A stretch of 15,786 nucleotides of DNA from JBGPBY01 sp041481485 (GTDB lineage: Bacteria > Acidobacteriota > Terriglobia > 20CM-2-55-15): the NCBI GenBank assembly GCA_041481485.1, contig JBGPBY010000125.1, positions 1 through 15,786 of the forward strand, read 5' to 3'. Shown piece after piece: positions 13,972 through 15,786 of the stretch (position 1 is its first letter; the number at the start of each line of letters is the position of its first letter). A program made the translations under genes and the position numbers. The notes under the pieces were generated by a model. That model ran no database searches. It saw nothing but the letters and a program-made list of their open reading frames with translations, and had not been told where the DNA came from.

Positions 13972-14763
13972 CTAATCGCGATTCGCCGAACCCTCCGTTG
14001 GTGTTGGCAGACGAAATGAAAAGCAGGCGCCATGCCCGGGCTCGCTGTCCACCCAGATCGCGCCGCCGAGCCTCTCAACCAATTCCTTTGCAACAGCAAG
14101 GCCGTATCCGGCCGACGGCTCTCCACCGGAGGGGACGGCGCCCAGCCGAACTCCGCGCTTGAACAGGTGTCCCTGGTCTTCGGGACTGATACCTGGACCT
14201 TCATCCCGCACGCTGCAGAAGGCGTCTTCGCCGCTTTTACTGACCATCACGTGGATGGTCTTTCCGATTGGGGAGTATTTCACGGCATTCGAAAGCAAAT
14301 TGTCCATGATCGCAGCGACGGCGACGCGATCGGACCACACTATGGGGACGTCGGAGGTGAAATCCATCGTCAGGTGTATGTTCTTGCGTACCGCCAGCCG
14401 CTGGTAGTACGCACACGCGCGATGCACCAGATGCGCCAGATCGAAATGTTCATATTGAAATTTCAATTCAGTGATAGCGGCATTGCTCATCATATGACTC
14501 ACAATGCGCATCATTAAGTTGCCCGCGTGACGCAAACCCTCGAGCAATCGGAGAACCTGAGGATCTGTTTCACGTGGGATTAATCCCATGATCATTTCAA
14601 CCGTGCCATCCGCTATGGACAGGAAATTGGAGAGAGAATGGGCGGCAAAAGATACGGAACTGGAGTCAAACGCCGGCAATGTCTCAAGCTCGGCCAGAGC
14701 CGATTCGAGTTGCCCGCGGGCTTCAAGTATTGAAGTAATGACTCTCTGCTTGGCGTCAATCAT
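13972..14763 (-). CDS. Small cytoplasmic histidine kinase with altered H-box
   Basis: 263 residues, no membrane segment and no recognised sensor domain. A coiled N-terminal helix (1 to about 35) leads into a HisKA-like helix pair with His42 in SFAAHSLSNFLSIADG. The residue after His is Ser, where HisKA kinases have Glu or Asp as general base, and the usual Pro at +5 is Phe; Asn at +4 is kept. The HATPase_c domain looks complete: N-box DNLLSNAVKYS (about 154-164), G1 DEGPGI (187-192), F-box HLFKRGVRLG (199-208), G2 GYGLAVAKELVERLGG (219-234). This C-terminal part is of the EnvZ/PhoR kind, unlike the three NarL-type kinases in the window. The ATG at 14761-14763 has only a weak GGTGGG upstream. 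It begins 31 bp after dps and is probably co-transcribed with it. No regulator gene adjoins it. Confidence 0.85.
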   Translation of the reverse strand: MIDAKQRVITSILEARGQLESALAELETLPAFDSSSVSFAAHSLSNFLSIADGTVEMIMGLIPRETDPQVLRLLEGLRHAGNLMMRIVSHMMSNAAITELKFQYEHFDLAHLVHRACAYYQRLAVRKNIHLTMDFTSDVPIVWSDRVAVAAIMDNLLSNAVKYSPIGKTIHVMVSKSGEDAFCSVRDEGPGISPEDQGHLFKRGVRLGAVPSGGEPSAGYGLAVAKELVERLGGAIWVDSEPGHGACFSFRLPTPTEGSANRD

Positions 14764-14794
14764 TCGTTCCCACCAGTGACAGGTCTATGCCGGG

Positions 14795-15316
14795 TCAACT
14801 TGCCCGCCGGCTCGTTTCAAACAGAAACCAGATTCGGCGTTCCGCCTGATCGATCCACGTATCGATAAGACTGGATGTGGCCGAATCGTGCGCGTCATCA
14901 CAGAGGTCGCGAATGGCGCGCATACTGGTCACCAGGGCTTGGTTGTCCTCGCGAAGTTCGGCGAGCATGTCTTGAGCGACAACAAAGTCCGCATCGTTAT
15001 CGGCTAGACGTTGAAGGCGGCTGATGTGTTTGATGGAGCGAATGGTCGTGCCGCCTACTTTTCGTACGCGTTCGGCGATGGGGTCGCTCATTTCGAAAAT
15101 TTGCATAGCCTGTTCGTCAAAAAGCAGATGGTAATCCCGGAAATTGGGACCGCTGACATGCCAGTGAAAGTTCTTGGTCTTGAAATAGAGACCGTATACA
15201 TCGGCAAGCAGTGCGTTCAGGGCTCCTGAAAGTTCCCTGGCGGCAGTTTCGTCAAGTCCCGTCGGAGTTTTCAGCGGCGCCTTGCGCCGGTTTTCCAGGC
15301 TGTTGTCGATTTTCAT
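14795..15316 (-). CDS. dps: Dps: DNA-binding ferritin-like protein from starved cells
   Basis: Mini-ferritin of 173 residues that oxidises and stores iron at intersubunit sites and protects DNA against hydrogen peroxide. The signature is complete: YFKTKNFHWHVSGPNFRDYH with His51 and His63, FDEQA with Asp67, then Asp78 and Glu82 in SDPIAERV. These are the same five residues, at the same positions, as the ferroxidase ligands of E. coli Dps. A basic N-terminal tail (ENRRKAPLK) could bind DNA. Start ATG 15314-15316 has AGGAAA about 10 nt upstream; the open frame extends 25 codons further but that part covers a hairpin and is not conserved. The gene lies 71 bp after the arylsulfatase stop and 31 bp before the small kinase, whose gene probably shares its transcript. 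Redox or iron control is expected from family knowledge. Confidence 0.95.
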   Translation of the reverse strand: MKIDNSLENRRKAPLKTPTGLDETAARELSGALNALLADVYGLYFKTKNFHWHVSGPNFRDYHLLFDEQAMQIFEMSDPIAERVRKVGGTTIRSIKHISRLQRLADNDADFVVAQDMLAELREDNQALVTSMRAIRDLCDDAHDSATSSLIDTWIDQAERRIWFLFETSRRAS

Positions 15317-15336
15317 GGTGTTTGTTTCCTGTAATG

Positions 15337-15381
15337 AAAAAGAGACGCTGGCACAGGTGGCGGCTGACCGCCGCCTGTGCC
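15337..15381 (-). terminator. Terminator-like hairpin between arylsulfatase and dps
   Basis: On the minus strand GGCACAGGCGGCGG, loop TCAG, then CCGCCACCTGTGCC form a 14-bp stem with a single C-A mismatch (plus 15350-15381). A run of five T (plus 15337-15341) follows after eight bases. It begins 7 bp past the arylsulfatase stop and ends about 20 bp before the dps ATG. It can end the arylsulfatase message; because the gap is only 71 bp, the dps promoter must lie within it or upstream, in which case the stem is in the dps leader. Confidence 0.65.
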
Positions 15382-15387
15382 CTGGAT

Positions 15388-15786
15388 TCATGCTGCTCGG
15401 GGCATGAGTTGTTCGATTACACGGTCCAGATTGAAACTTCCCGGCTTTTGGCGAATTGGAAATTCCTTGAAGGATTCAAGCCACTGACTGACGATCGCCT
15501 GTGCGGGTACGATGAGATATGCGCGGTCCACAAACCACTTGTCATAGAAGAGCGTGCTGTCTTCCGCTACCTCAAACGGGTCGGTACGCAGGTTGAACAG
15601 TTTTGGAATACGCATCTGGGCAAACGGTTCCCGCCAGACAGCGAGCCCTTTACCCCGTTGCTCTGTGAAAACGATCTTCCAGTTGCGCATTCTGATGGCG
15701 AGAATTTCTCCGTCATCGCTCCAATATAAAAAGCCCTCACGCGGACATTTTTCCTGCTCGTCTTTGTGAAATGGAAGAAGGTTGAC
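15388..15786 (-). CDS. Arylsulfatase, C-terminal part, cut by the window edge
   Basis: The last 132 residues of a type I sulfatase, which cleaves sulfate esters using a formylglycine residue. The visible part matches the C-terminal subdomain of bacterial arylsulfatases: NLLPFHKDEQEKCPREGF, then YWSDDGEILAIRMRNWKIVF, EPFAQMRIPKLFNLRTDPFE, DKWFVDRAYLIVPAQAIVSQ and FKEFPIRQKPGSFNLDRVIE near the end. The NLLPF and LFNLRTDPFE segments are widely shared among sulfatases. The frame is open to the right edge, so the catalytic CxPxR motif, the metal ligands and the signal peptide lie outside the window. The stop is at 15388-15390. Its neighbour FGE gene about 7 kb away supplies the needed modification. 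It is followed by a terminator-like hairpin and dps. Confidence 0.9.
   Translation of the reverse strand, partial: VNLLPFHKDEQEKCPREGFLYWSDDGEILAIRMRNWKIVFTEQRGKGLAVWREPFAQMRIPKLFNLRTDPFEVAEDSTLFYDKWFVDRAYLIVPAQAIVSQWLESFKEFPIRQKPGSFNLDRVIEQLMPRAA

Noticed and set aside
15317..15391. 25-residue N-terminal extension of Dps
   Set aside because: The extension covers the terminator-like hairpin and overlaps the arylsulfatase stop; ATG 15316 has AGGAAA upstream and gives ferroxidase residues the same numbers as in E. coli Dps.

Overview
The window looks like chromosomal DNA of a Gram-negative soil or environmental bacterium, most likely an acidobacterium. This is an inference: the ribosomal protein L28 is the four-cysteine zinc form, the outer-membrane protein has a barrel + Ig-like + OmpA architecture, there are several NarL-type two-component genes, and FGE and arylsulfatase genes occur together. 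Base composition is moderate by eye (slightly GC-rich). No tRNA, rRNA, CRISPR array, transposase or phage gene was found. All 16 genes read as intact except the two cut by the window edges.

Layout. (1) 1-1274: rpmB (minus, cut at the left edge) diverges from a SurA/PpiC-type foldase lipoprotein; the short divergent region carries two facing extended -10 promoter candidates. (2) 1275-1813: a gene-free stretch with two perfect 12-bp palindromes. (3) 1814-3773: soluble PAS histidine kinase and NarL-type regulator. (4) 3973-5847: large secreted barrel/Ig-like/OmpA-like protein, followed by two back-to-back hairpins. (5) 5967-10997: a tightly spaced six-gene run on the plus strand: soluble histidine kinase, NarL-type regulator, formylglycine-generating enzyme (FGE), DUF202 membrane protein, unrecognised polytopic membrane protein, outer-membrane barrel. 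(6) 10998-11292: a region with a perfect 22-bp inverted repeat. (7) 11293-13323: MASE1-PAS histidine kinase, whose stop overlaps that of a convergent lipoprotein gene. (8) 13320-15786, all minus strand, read right to left: arylsulfatase C-terminus (cut at the right edge), Dps, a small cytoplasmic histidine kinase with an altered H-box, and the lipoprotein.

How the parts may work together. The FGE has both catalytic cysteines and should convert the active-site Cys (or Ser context) of type I sulfatases to formylglycine; an arylsulfatase gene lies about 7 kb away on the other strand, so enzyme and likely client are neighbours. The FGE is the third gene in the kinase/regulator run, which suggests that sulfatase maturation and the three following envelope proteins are under two-component control. 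The window holds four histidine kinases but only two response regulators. The best candidate for something undescribed is the kinase-regulator-FGE-DUF202-membrane protein-barrel cassette. The kinase associated with Dps, with its missing acidic residue next to the phospho-acceptor His, is a second candidate.
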